Positions 1 to 7,552 of a DNA stretch of 64,000 nt are shown piece by piece. The stretch is taken from contig JAHBTJ010000020.1 of the NCBI GenBank assembly GCA_019638595.1, positions 88,025 through 152,024 on the forward strand, given 5' to 3'. Numbering within the stretch: position 1 is the stretch's first letter; each line of letters opens with the position of its first letter. The position numbers were made by a program, and so were the translations under genes. The notes under the pieces were generated by a model. It was not told the origin of the DNA. It saw only the letters and a list, made by a program, of their open reading frames with translations, and did no database searches. The stretch is from Chitinophagaceae bacterium (GTDB lineage Bacteria > Bacteroidota > Bacteroidia > Chitinophagales > Chitinophagaceae).

Positions 1-411
1 GATTTCCTTTTTCTTGTTCCTGCCTTTTGTTTCTTCCACCACTATTTCGTTTTCGCCAACAGCAACCAGCTTTCCTTCCGTTTTGGTTCCGTCCATTAAC
101 AGCACTTCTACGTTCCTGCCTGTATTTTTTTTATACTGGCGCTTAAGCTTAAGGGGCTCATCCAGCCCGGGCGACGATACTTCCAGGGAAAAATCGCCGT
201 TCGGAAAAATCGCTTCGGCTTCTATTTGCTTATACAGGGCCCGGTTGTAGGTAACACATTTGGCAATGGATATTCCACTATCGGCATCCAGGAAAACCTT
301 CACATTATTGGTAGGTTTTATTTTAACTTCTACCAGAAAAATATCCGGGCTATCTTCCAGTAATACCCCTATCATTTGTTCAATTACCTGCGTTGTTGCA
401 TCGCTGCTCAT
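1..411 (-). CDS. rimP: Ribosome maturation factor RimP, C-terminal end cut off by the window edge
   Basis: The minus strand is open from an ATG at 411 to the window edge, 137 codons without a stop. The product begins MSSDATTQVIEQMIGVLLED, then reads FLVEVKIKPTNNVKVFLDAD, and later NGDFSLEVSSPGLDEPLKL. The run LEVSSPGLDxPL is the signature of the RimP N-terminal domain, followed by the start of the SH3-like C-terminal domain (YKKNTGRNVEVLL). RimP acts in the cytoplasm and helps assemble the 30S ribosomal subunit. In many bacteria it heads the nusA-infB operon; that continuation would lie left of the window and is not visible. The family is about 150 residues long, so only a short C-terminal piece is missing. 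Confidence 0.85.
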   Translation of the reverse strand, partial: MSSDATTQVIEQMIGVLLEDSPDIFLVEVKIKPTNNVKVFLDADSGISIAKCVTYNRALYKQIEAEAIFPNGDFSLEVSSPGLDEPLKLKRQYKKNTGRNVEVLLMDGTKTEGKLVAVGENEIVVEETKGRNKKKEI

Positions 412-582
412 AATCTGGATAAATGAAGAAGGGAACGGATCCGTTCCCTTCTTTTGTTCTTTTCCTGCGGCAAAGTTAGGATATTCAAACGAAGCGCAAA
501 ATTTTTTTGTTGTTTAATATGGTTAATACCTGTTGTGTTGCATACCTGTTGCCGGCGCCTTACCTGCCGGGCAAGAGCAGGG

Positions 583-1635
583 TCATTTTTTATAGTAATC
601 GCGGTACCATTCAATAAAGTTTTTAATGCCGGCCGGCACCTTTGTTTGAGGCTGATAGTGAAGATCGGTCACGAGATCCTGCACGTCGGCACAGGTAGCG
701 GCTACATCACCCGGCTGCATAGGCAACAGCTCTTTTTCCGCTTTTTTGCCAAGATGTTCTTCAATAGCTTCTATAAACTCCATCAGGCGCACGGGGTTAT
801 TGTTGCCGATATTGTATATTTTGTATGGAGCCGTTGAGGTAGAAGGATCGGGATGGGCGGCATCCCATTGCGTTTTGCCTGCCGGTGGATTGTCAATCAC
901 TCTTACTACTCCCTCTACTATATCATCCACGTAGGTAAAATCTCTAACCATATCGCCGTTGTTGAAAACCTGGATAGGCTTATTTTCCAGGATGGCTTTA
1001 GTGAAGAGAAAGAGCGCCATATCCGGCCGGCCCCACGGGCCGTATACGGTAAAAAACCTTAATCCCGTAGTGGGTATTTTAAACAGGTGGCTGTATGTAT
1101 GCGCCATCAATTCGTTGCTTTTTTTACTGGCAGCGTACAGCGATATGGGATGATCTACATTGTCTGAAGTAGAAAATGGCGATTTGCCGTTTAAGCCGTA
1201 TACGCTTGAGCTGCTGGCATAAGCCAGGTGTTTGATATTATGGTGCCTGCAACACTCCAACAGGTTTAAAAATCCTACTATGTTGCTGTTAACATACGCA
1301 TCAGGGTTTGTGAGGCTGTATCTTACCCCTGCCTGTGCGGCCAGGTTACATACCTTGTCAAATTGTTGTTCGGAAAACAATTTTTCAAGATTTGCCTTAT
1401 CCTCCAATTGCAATTGAATGAAGTGATAATTGCTATATTTACTACTGGTTACCAGCTTGTTGTAAGAGATCAGCTCCTTTTTTATGCCGGCAGTTTCCAG
1501 GCGACTGTACTTTAAGCTAACATCGTAATATTCGTTCATGCTATCCAGTCCTACTACGGTATCTCCTCTTTTTATCAGGTAATTTGCCAGGTGGAAACCA
1601 ATAAATCCTGCTGTGCCGGTTATTAAGATTTTCAT
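583..1635 (-). CDS. NAD-dependent nucleotide-sugar epimerase, UDP-glucuronate 4-epimerase type
   Basis: A 350-residue extended short-chain dehydrogenase. The Rossmann glycine motif GTAGFIG is at residues 7-13. The catalytic YxxxK motif lies in [20 protein letters not shown], and the substrate-side segment [19 protein letters not shown] is typical of UDP-glucuronate 4-epimerases (CapI/GAE type). These interconvert UDP-glucuronate and UDP-galacturonate through a 4-keto intermediate with bound NAD, supplying precursors for capsule, O-antigen or exopolysaccharide. The length matches the family. No other polysaccharide genes are adjacent, so the pathway cannot be read from context. A related UDP-glucose 4-epimerase activity is possible but less likely given the WGRPDMA motif. 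Confidence 0.85.
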   Translation of the reverse strand: MKILITGTAGFIGFHLANYLIKRGDTVVGLDSMNEYYDVSLKYSRLETAGIKKELISYNKLVTSSKYSNYHFIQLQLEDKANLEKLFSEQQFDKVCNLAAQAGVRYSLTNPDAYVNSNIVGFLNLLECCRHHNIKHLAYASSSSVYGLNGKSPFSTSDNVDHPISLYAASKKSNELMAHTYSHLFKIPTTGLRFFTVYGPWGRPDMALFLFTKAILENKPIQVFNNGDMVRDFTYVDDIVEGVVRVIDNPPAGKTQWDAAHPDPSTSTAPYKIYNIGNNNPVRLMEFIEAIEEHLGKKAEKELLPMQPGDVAATCADVQDLVTDLHYQPQTKVPAGIKNFIEWYRDYYKK

Positions 1636-1726
1636 ATATCCTTTTTATTCGGGTGCAAAGTAAATAAGAATAAGTCTATAAACCGAGCGGGATACAAAAA
1701 AGTATCATATGTAGGAGAATTTCTGA

Positions 1727-1852
1727 TATGGCTGTCAGCTATGGGCAGTGGGCTATGAGCGATCGGCTGAGAGCTTTCAGCCACAGCTATAAGCTGTCAA
1801 AAACACACACCATAAACTACAGACCCCCAACCTGAAACTTGTAACCGGATAA
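1727..1852. repeat. Dispersed intergenic repeat, copy 1
   Basis: The gap between the epimerase and the next gene contains words such as GGGCTATGAGCGATCGGCTG, AGCTATAAGCTGTC, ACCATAAACTACAGACC and AACCTGAAACTTGTAACC. The same words recur near 5626, 10876, 44355, 45436 and 49838. They carry no credible open reading frame and no clear hairpin. The function is unknown; the copies look like decayed members of one intergenic family. Confidence 0.6.
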
Positions 1853-1914
1853 ACTCCACGATAATAAAAAAATAGGTATATTGCTACCAAACTCCTGTAA
1901 TAAAACAATACCAT

Positions 1915-2484
1915 TTGCGCCGGGTTTCATGCATATTGCTCATTCTTGTTTTTCTTTTTAACCTTTTTGGGTACAAAATTTTATTGCATTACTGGCAGCA
2001 GCAGGGAACGGTTGCATTGCAGGCAAAGCTCGACCGGCAGCAGTATAACCCTGAAAACCTGCTGGAAATTAAAATCCCGTTGAACCTTCCTTATCATAGC
2101 AACTGGACGGCATTTGAACGTTTTGACGGAGAAGTTACTGTGAACGGCACGCACTACAGGTATGTAATGCGTAAAATCTACAACGATTCCCTGGTATTGC
2201 TTTGCATTCCTAACGAAATAAAAAATAAAGTACAGGCAGTACAGGATCAATTCGCAGGTTTAGTAACCGACTTACAAAAAAGTCCGGAACAACAGAAATC
2301 AAAAGAAACCGCCTCTTTTTCTCCTTTCAAGTTTTCGGGAGATTATATATTTCAGCAAACCAGCTACTGGAGCTCAGCCGTTACGGCGCTTCAACCCATA
2401 TACGGAGGAGACCTGGTAACTCCTGTTATCAGCTTCGCTCTTAGCTGTCCCTGGCATCCGCCGGATCGCGCGGCTAACTGTTAA
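1915..2484 (+). CDS. Hypothetical membrane-anchored or secreted protein
   Basis: A 189-residue open frame with a TTG start; the nearby ATG at 1929 is out of frame. The first 25 residues (CILLILVFLFNLFGYKILLH) form a hydrophobic signal or anchor segment. The remainder is soluble, rich in Gln, Lys and Asn, with the segment GTHYRYVMRKIYNDSLVLLC. I do not recognise a characterised family. Its length, clean signal segment and sequence unlike the shadow frames support a real gene. The 3' end carries a polar stretch and Cys residues at the C terminus. No function can be assigned. Confidence 0.6.
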   Translation: MRRVSCILLILVFLFNLFGYKILLHYWQQQGTVALQAKLDRQQYNPENLLEIKIPLNLPYHSNWTAFERFDGEVTVNGTHYRYVMRKIYNDSLVLLCIPNEIKNKVQAVQDQFAGLVTDLQKSPEQQKSKETASFSPFKFSGDYIFQQTSYWSSAVTALQPIYGGDLVTPVISFALSCPWHPPDRAANC

Positions 2485-2486
2485 AT

Positions 2487-2624
2487 GCGTTAGATGATTG
2501 CAATTATCTTATTACGTTATTATGCGCCTGCATGTATCGCGCACATTCTCCAACAGGAGTGTGTACAAGAGTGTGCATAGGCGCATAGCGTATAACAACC
2601 GCGTAATTGCCGTCAATACGCTTC
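2487..2624. repeat. Long imperfect inverted repeat (structured intergenic region)
   Basis: Two arms of roughly 55-60 nt face each other directly after the hypothetical gene. The left arm contains GCAATTA..., TTATTATGCGCCTGCATG and GCACATTCTCC. The right arm contains GGAGTGTGTAC, GTGCATAGGCGCATA and TAATTGCCGTC, the reverse complements with several mismatches. A smaller palindrome (TGCCTGCAGGCA, near 2676) follows. It could be a structured leader or trailer RNA, or a decayed miniature element. No transposase or target-site duplication was recognised. Confidence 0.5.
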
Positions 2625-2745
2625 TATAGCAAATATTTTCCCGGTATTCAAACAAAAACAATGCATACAGCAGTTGCCTGCAGGCACTACTGTAAACAAT
2701 ATAGTACAACAACGTTTTAGTTTTTGGAGTTTAAGTATAAATCAG

Positions 2746-2774
2746 ACACCGTGATTCCTCACGGTGTATTTTTT
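2746..2774 (+). terminator. Rho-independent terminator
   Basis: A perfect 9-bp stem, ACACCGTGA and TCACGGTGT (2746-2767), with a TTCC loop is followed by ATTTTTT. The U-tract is on the plus strand, so it would end plus-strand transcription coming from the 1915-2484 gene. Confidence 0.75.
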
Positions 2775-2960
2775 ACTTTAAATTTTGTTTAAACAGCTTT
2801 ACCCATTCTTCCTGGTTTGGGGATGATGCTGATTGAGTCATTGCTTAAAAGAGCCGTATTCTTTTTGCAGTTGCAGGATGGTTTTCGCGTTTTCGATAGC
2901 CGCGTTTATTTTAAGCCTGTTGCGGCAGGAATACCATTTACACAGGAGCAGTAACTCAGG
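2773..2960 (-). pseudogene. Remnant of DNA-3-methyladenine glycosylase I (Tag), C-terminal part
   Basis: The minus strand encodes RNRLKINAAIENAKTIL followed by QLQKEYGSFKQ, then a TGA stop where the family has Trp. Downstream, LNQHHP and, after a frame change, EEWVKLFKQNFK continue the family pattern. Full-length Tag proteins have RNRLKI.AAI.NA....LQ.E.GSF..WL...HP...EEWVKLF. At least one nonsense change and two frame changes are visible, one before RNRLK and one after HHP, and the N-terminal half and the far C terminus are missing. Tag removes 3-methyladenine from DNA in base excision repair. The remnant begins directly after the Dabb gene stop codon, so the Dabb gene may have replaced or been joined to it by deletion. 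Confidence 0.7.
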
Positions 2961-2964
2961 ATTG

Positions 2965-3282
2965 TTATACGTTCACAGAGTCGTATACCACCACTTTTTT
3001 CCAGAGTTGCTTACATTCCTCCACGAATGTAAGATGGATGGGATCGGTTTGATAGCTGTCCTGGTCGGCTTTGTTATTGAACAGCGCCAGCCAGGAAATG
3101 CTGTAGGAGCGGTCAATTACATCGCGGTTGGTATCTGCGGGTTTACCAATATAAAATGTTTGAATTGTTTTAACCGCCGATAGCTTTTTAAGTCCTGCTA
3201 CCAGCCTGTCAAAATCTTCTTTGCTATCGGGATTATTCAGCCAAAAGTAAACGTGATGAATGAACGGGTTATTTTCTGCCAT
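2965..3282 (-). CDS. Dabb (stress-responsive A/B barrel) domain protein
   Basis: A 105-residue protein starting MAENNPFIHHVYFWLNNPDS. The opening FIHHVYFWL, the central YIGKPADTNRDVIDRSYSIS and the terminal F.ECKQLWKKVVVYDS match the Dabb ferredoxin-like alpha/beta barrel family, which is normally about 100 residues and dimeric. Members include plant stress-response proteins and some ring-modifying enzymes; most bacterial members have no known role. No signal peptide is present, so it is cytoplasmic. It stands alone on the minus strand, upstream of a Tag glycosylase remnant. Confidence 0.8.
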   Translation of the reverse strand: MAENNPFIHHVYFWLNNPDSKEDFDRLVAGLKKLSAVKTIQTFYIGKPADTNRDVIDRSYSISWLALFNNKADQDSYQTDPIHLTFVEECKQLWKKVVVYDSVNV

Positions 3283-3388
3283 AGCCTGTGTATTTATAAT
3301 TACCGGTAAATGAGGAGATGGTTGTTAAGTGATTTGGTTTGCAAACTTACGAAGTGAAAGTATATGCATGAAAGCTGACTTATGAATA

Positions 3389-4558
3389 TTATTGTATTTT
3401 TTTTAACCAGTCCATAATGCCCAGGTATATTTTTTGTGCAACAGCCGTATGGAACTTAGGATCCAGTATCCGCTTTTCGTCCTGCAGGTTGCTTAAGAAC
3501 GCTACTTCAACAAGGCAGTTAGGGTAATCGGTAGGGCCGTTCAGCGCAAAATTAAAATTACCCACATTCCCTATTTCAACAAGCTGCAGCTCCAGCATAC
3601 GGTTAAGTATAGATTGCGATAGCGGTCTGAAGCCGATATACCGGTAATAAGTGCTCGTACCTTTGATAAGCATATTGCCCGAAGAGTTCAGGTGAATGCT
3701 CACCAGCAGATCGGGGTTGGCGGCTCTCAGCATTTCCACTCTTTCTACCATGCTCAGGCTGGTATCCTTTTCCCTGGTCATATATGTTTTGATCTTATTT
3801 TTTTTCAAAAGCCTGTTCAGCTCTTTTGCAATGCGGAGCGTATAATCTTTTTCCAGGATTTTACTGCTCACTCCGGAGGCTCCAAGGTTATCGCCGCCAT
3901 GCCCCGCGTCTATTGCTACGGTCAATCGTTTTATGTTCAGTACGGGTGGCTGCCGTTTAACGCGTATTACCAGCTTTTGCCCGGCACTATCATACTGAAT
4001 AAAGTGCCCCCAGTGCTGCCTGTGCTTCAGCTCTATATATATCCGCATTACATCATCCTCCGTTTGTTCGTACCAGGTATTCCTGATTTCTTTTGCCGTG
4101 GCAAATTGTGATATCCAGTTGGTATTGGAAGTGGCGCCATATAAATCAATCACAATCCTGGAAGGGTTTATTTCATGCAGGCTCCGGTAGGGGAGGCGTT
4201 CCTCCATATTAATGGTTACATAGTCGAAGGTTTCATCGCCGTATACGCGAAAGCTGGAAGTGAGATAATACGGGCGGGGAATCTTTTCGGGACTTAACCT
4301 GGTATTTTCCTTTGCTATAAATGCTTTGTGACTTTTTGATAGCTGAACAATATAATCCCCGTCTGCCGAATCTACTACCCGCATGATCACTCCCGAGTCG
4401 AGGTAGGTCATTTTAGCGCCGCCCAGCCTGTCATCGCCGGGGCCATATTCAAGAAACGGCAGCTTACCTGTGGTTTGTATCATCATGGTACTTTTTGCCG
4501 TATCCTGCGCCTGTATAATAAAGGGGATAAAGCAGCCTAGTAAAAGCAGTTTTTTCAT
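3389..4558 (-). CDS. N-acetylmuramoyl-L-alanine amidase (Amidase_3) with N-terminal AMIN-like domain
   Basis: The open frame extends to 4576, but MKKLLLLGCFIPFIIQAQ at 4558 is a normal signal peptide, so I choose that start (389 aa). After an SH3-like stretch and an AMIN-like beta region (FDYVTINMEERLPYRSLHEI), the C-terminal Amidase_3 domain begins at LTVAIDAGHGG. The zinc ligands are all visible: His in DAGHGG, Glu in SKILEKDYT and His in LLVSIHLNSS. The catalytic Glu is in NCLVEVAFLSN. The enzyme cuts the amide bond between MurNAc and L-Ala of peptidoglycan in the periplasm, usually for daughter-cell separation. Such amidases are normally activated by EnvC-type proteins; an EnvC-like gene lies at 47146-48447. 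Confidence 0.9.
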   Translation of the reverse strand: MKKLLLLGCFIPFIIQAQDTAKSTMMIQTTGKLPFLEYGPGDDRLGGAKMTYLDSGVIMRVVDSADGDYIVQLSKSHKAFIAKENTRLSPEKIPRPYYLTSSFRVYGDETFDYVTINMEERLPYRSLHEINPSRIVIDLYGATSNTNWISQFATAKEIRNTWYEQTEDDVMRIYIELKHRQHWGHFIQYDSAGQKLVIRVKRQPPVLNIKRLTVAIDAGHGGDNLGASGVSSKILEKDYTLRIAKELNRLLKKNKIKTYMTREKDTSLSMVERVEMLRAANPDLLVSIHLNSSGNMLIKGTSTYYRYIGFRPLSQSILNRMLELQLVEIGNVGNFNFALNGPTDYPNCLVEVAFLSNLQDEKRILDPKFHTAVAQKIYLGIMDWLKKIQ

Positions 4559-4827
4559 CCGCTGAAGATAAACCAAATGCGCTTTTGTTGTAACGTGTAT
4601 GTTAACCGTAAAAAGAAAACCCCCGCAGGCACATGGGGGGATTTCAGATCCGTTCTGTAGTTACATATACGGAGTGCATTATAATAGATTGAAAAATGAC
4701 GAATACCGCTGCAACCGTTGTGTTAACATACGTGTAATAATAAGCGCGGGTTGGTAAAGAAGTGAAATGCTTGGCAGATATATGATAATTAAAGCCATCC
4801 CTACACCGGCAATTATCTTAACTCAAT

Positions 4828-4856
4828 AAAAAAAGGAGAACCCCAACCGGTTCTCC
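4828..4856 (-). terminator. Rho-independent terminator of the L,D-transpeptidase gene
   Basis: On the minus strand an 8-bp stem, GGAGAACC and GGTTCTCC, is followed by a run of seven T. It lies about 40 bp after the stop of the L,D-transpeptidase gene. The rest of the 4559-4896 gap holds a CCCCC/GGGGG hairpin at 4620-4640 without a clear U-tract and no gene. Confidence 0.8.
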
Positions 4857-4896
4857 CTGTATAAAGTGACTATGCTGTAAAGTGCAATACCGACTA

Positions 4897-5493
4897 TTAT
4901 TTTTCAATGACCACTTCCGTGCCTATGGGAAGCATGTCATATAATTCGTCCATATCACTATACCTCACAGAAATACATCCACTCGTCCAGTTTATGAATT
5001 TGTCTATTACCCATTCTTCATTAGGGCGCGTGCCGTGTATGCCAATGCCTCCGCCAATGGTAGCCTTTTTAGGAATTTCACCTGTTGCTTTCCTGGTATT
5101 AAAGCGTTCATAGCTTTCTTTGGTAGGATAGTCAAGCATCAAAAACTTCCCCCATTGCTTATGAATTTTTTTACCAATGATTTTAAAATGACCTTCCGGC
5201 GTAAGCCTGTCGCCTTCCATTTTTTTATCATCCTGTTTTTTATTGCCAAACACAACGGGGTAAGTGCCATACCAGCCTTCCGAATCGTACAGGGTCATTT
5301 CGTACGAGCTCTTTTTTATTACAAGTGTGTAACCCGCGGCGTTGGTCGCTTTTGTTTCGGGTGTTTTGGAATGGGTGGATGAAGTATCGGAAATAACATC
5401 GTTGAGAATGGTTTTACTGCTGGTAAAGCTTTGAAATCCAAAGCACAGTGCAGCCGCACAGGCTGCCAGGGAAATACGGATCGGATTTGTCAT
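4897..5493 (-). CDS. L,D-transpeptidase (YkuD domain), secreted
   Basis: The frame is open to 5580, but the ATG at 5493 gives MTNPIRISLAACAAALCFGF, a good signal peptide, and a 198-residue product. The YkuD core shows LVIKKSSYEMTLYDSEGWYG, then GDRLTPEGHFKI, and the catalytic signature IHGT...NWTSGCISVR, where the Cys is the nucleophile and the His and Gly-Cys-Ile-Ser-Val-Arg complete the site. Such enzymes make 3-3 crosslinks in peptidoglycan or attach proteins to it, in the periplasm. It is followed by its own terminator and appears monocistronic. Confidence 0.88.
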   Translation of the reverse strand: MTNPIRISLAACAAALCFGFQSFTSSKTILNDVISDTSSTHSKTPETKATNAAGYTLVIKKSSYEMTLYDSEGWYGTYPVVFGNKKQDDKKMEGDRLTPEGHFKIIGKKIHKQWGKFLMLDYPTKESYERFNTRKATGEIPKKATIGGGIGIHGTRPNEEWVIDKFINWTSGCISVRYSDMDELYDMLPIGTEVVIEK

Positions 5494-5625
5494 ATATTGA
5501 ACAATTAAAGCCTTGTAAAAAACGGGATGAAAAACCAAATATTTTCCCTTGATCTTTTCTTTAACTTTTGTTATTACCACAAAAGAAAAGCCATGGATTG
5601 TTAAAAAATGTTTATTTCAGTTGTG

Positions 5626-5775
5626 AGCGGGGGCAATGGGCGGTGGGCAATGAGCTGTCAGCCGTAAGCTATCGGCGATCAGCAATTTATAGTTTATTGG
5701 AAAACCACACTATAAATCCGAAACTTCAAACCTGTAACTTGCAGCCTGAAACAGCCATCAAATCTCAAATTTCAA
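5626..5775. repeat. Dispersed intergenic repeat, copy 2
   Basis: The words GGGCAATGAGCTGTCAGCC, AAGCTATCGGCGATCAGCAA, CCACACTATAAATCC, GAAACTTCAAACCTGTAAC and TTGCAGCCTGAAAC are the same vocabulary as copy 1 and the 45436 copy. The element fills the gap between the L,D-transpeptidase and MerR genes. Confidence 0.65.
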
Positions 5776-5784
5776 ATCGCTCTC

Positions 5785-6405
5785 TTACAATCCCGCTTTC
5801 AATTCCAATAAAAACGATCTTATTTTTTCCAGCCGCTCTATCATTTCAAAATTTTCCCGGGCTTTTGATTTGTTCTTTTTCAGGTATTCCTTGGCCCCTT
5901 CAATGGTATATTTACGCTGGCGGAGCAAATGATGGATGAGCGTGAGGTTCTTGATATCTTCCGGACGGAAATGCCGGTCGCCCTTACGGTTTTTTCGGGG
6001 TTTTAGAATGTCGAATTCTGTTTCCCAGTAACGCAGCAGTGATGTATTTAATCCAAACATTTCAGATACCTCTCCAATACTGTAGTATTGTTTTTTAAAA
6101 AGGATCTCATCCGGCGGAATGGCTATATAAGACGCTTCCTCTTCCATTTCTTTCAACGACTTACGGCCTCTTTTACCTTTTTTTGCTGCACGTGCAGCAG
6201 GAACCTTAACAGCGGCAGGTATGTTTTCAGTAACCGGGGAGGTTACAATAAATGCTTCTTCTTCAGGCAGTATACCGGCACTACCGATCTCTTCTTCGGC
6301 TTCTGCTACAACTGTTTCTTCTGTAACAAGAGGCTGAAGGCCTTGCTGCCCCGGAAATTCCGGCTCTGTTGCCGTTGATGCAAACAGGTCGAGTTGTTTA
6401 TACAT
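5785..6405 (-). CDS. MerR-family transcriptional regulator
   Basis: A 206-residue protein. The N-terminal ~90 residues are acidic and low in complexity (VVAEAEEEIGSAGILPEEEA), followed by a short basic stretch (AARAAKKGKRGRKS). The MerR winged helix-turn-helix follows: YYSIGEVSEMFGLNTSLLRY, WETEFDILKPRKNRKGDRHF and RPEDIKNL. The C terminus is a short dimerisation helix. No metal-binding cysteines or ligand domain are present. This compact MerR type next to an M23 peptidase and alaS is common in Bacteroidota; the target is unknown. Confidence 0.8.
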   Translation of the reverse strand: MYKQLDLFASTATEPEFPGQQGLQPLVTEETVVAEAEEEIGSAGILPEEEAFIVTSPVTENIPAAVKVPAARAAKKGKRGRKSLKEMEEEASYIAIPPDEILFKKQYYSIGEVSEMFGLNTSLLRYWETEFDILKPRKNRKGDRHFRPEDIKNLTLIHHLLRQRKYTIEGAKEYLKKNKSKARENFEMIERLEKIRSFLLELKAGL

Positions 6406-6456
6406 AATGCTAAATTAACGGTATGCCGAAAAAATAATGCCGGGAATTATTAACAT

Positions 6457-7428
6457 TTAATCAAAACTCTGGTTGCCCGATGCGGCAATTTTAAGAATGC
6501 GGTCAAACTGCTCGGGGGTGAGGTCGTTGTAGAAAAAGTAAATCGGGTCAATATGCCGCCCGTTTTTGTGCACCTCGTAGTGCAGGTGAGGACCGGTTGA
6601 TTTACCTGTGCTGCCTACCCAGCCAATCAGTTCTCCCCTTTTTACTCTTTGTCCTGCCCTGGCTTTTGTTTTATATTGATGCCCATACAGGGTTTCGTAG
6701 CCATACCCGTGGTTGATGATGATATGATTGCCGTATCCATTGCCGGTATTGCCCGAAAGCCTTACCACGCCATCGGCAGTAGCGTAAATAGGGGTGCCTT
6801 GCGGAGCGGCAAAATCAAGCCCGGCATGCATTTTAACCGTTTTGTATACTGGGTCTATACGATAGCCGAAGCCGGAAGCAATGCGATTCAGGTCCTTATT
6901 GCTGACAGGTTGTATAGCAGGGGTTGCGGCCAGCAGCTTTTCCTTTCCTTTGATCATTTGCTCAATATCGGTATACGATTTAGTCTGAAAGGCCATCCGG
7001 TTGGTGAGGTTGTCGAGCGTGGAAGCGATAGAATAAGCCAGTTCATTATCCTCCATACCTTCCGCCAGCTTTATTTCCTGTTGTTTTTCCATGCTTTTGG
7101 CACGCGCGCTGTCCGGTATGGGATTGGCTTCAAAAATTTCGCGGTAAACGTGGTTGTCCCTTTTTTCCAGCTCAACCATTTGCTGCTGCAACACTTTTAC
7201 TTTGTTATTCAGCAATACGTAATCTTCACGAATGCGCTGGTTTTCCTGGCGCATCAGCAGTTCTTTAGGTGAATCAATTACCTGGAAGGCTATTACCACA
7301 ATAATAAGGGCTGTAACCAAAGCCGTGGCCAAAAAGCCGAGTATACGCAGTAGCTTCACCCTGAAGGGAACCACCAGCTTTTCATAACGGAGTGTATTGG
7401 TATTGTAGTAATACTTTATTTTTTTCAT
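6457..7428 (-). CDS. M23 family metallopeptidase, membrane-anchored, LytM type
   Basis: The frame opens at 7506, but ATG 7428 (MKKIKYYYNTNTLRYEKL) is the likely start, giving 323 residues. One transmembrane helix (LLRILGFLATALVTALIIVV) anchors the protein. A coiled-coil region follows (LLMRQENQRIREDYVLLNNK) before the C-terminal LytM domain: MHAGLDFAAPQGTPIYATAD, GYGNHIIINHG, YETLYGHQ and GPHLHYEV. All zinc and catalytic motifs (HxxxD and HxH) are intact, so it should be an active endopeptidase on peptidoglycan crosslinks. The position, divergent from alaS with a spacer of about 120 bp, is recurrent in this phylum. Confidence 0.88.
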   Translation of the reverse strand: MKKIKYYYNTNTLRYEKLVVPFRVKLLRILGFLATALVTALIIVVIAFQVIDSPKELLMRQENQRIREDYVLLNNKVKVLQQQMVELEKRDNHVYREIFEANPIPDSARAKSMEKQQEIKLAEGMEDNELAYSIASTLDNLTNRMAFQTKSYTDIEQMIKGKEKLLAATPAIQPVSNKDLNRIASGFGYRIDPVYKTVKMHAGLDFAAPQGTPIYATADGVVRLSGNTGNGYGNHIIINHGYGYETLYGHQYKTKARAGQRVKRGELIGWVGSTGKSTGPHLHYEVHKNGRHIDPIYFFYNDLTPEQFDRILKIAASGNQSFD

Positions 7429-7552
7429 GCAGCAGGGTCTGTACGCCTGGCAAAAATCCAGCCATAATTTAACTACCTTCGCACCCTCCCTAAGGGGTGC
7501 AGGCAAATATAAAATTTAAACATTCAAACGCCACAAAAAATATAACGGAGTT

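Noticed and set aside
2512-2712. Minus-strand 66-codon frame
   Set aside because: It lies wholly in the inverted-repeat region and has a composition (Leu/Tyr/Arg/Cys) typical of a chance frame.
4620-4640. CCCCC/GGGGG hairpin as terminator or riboswitch
   Set aside because: There is no U-tract on either strand and no conserved motif that I can recognise.
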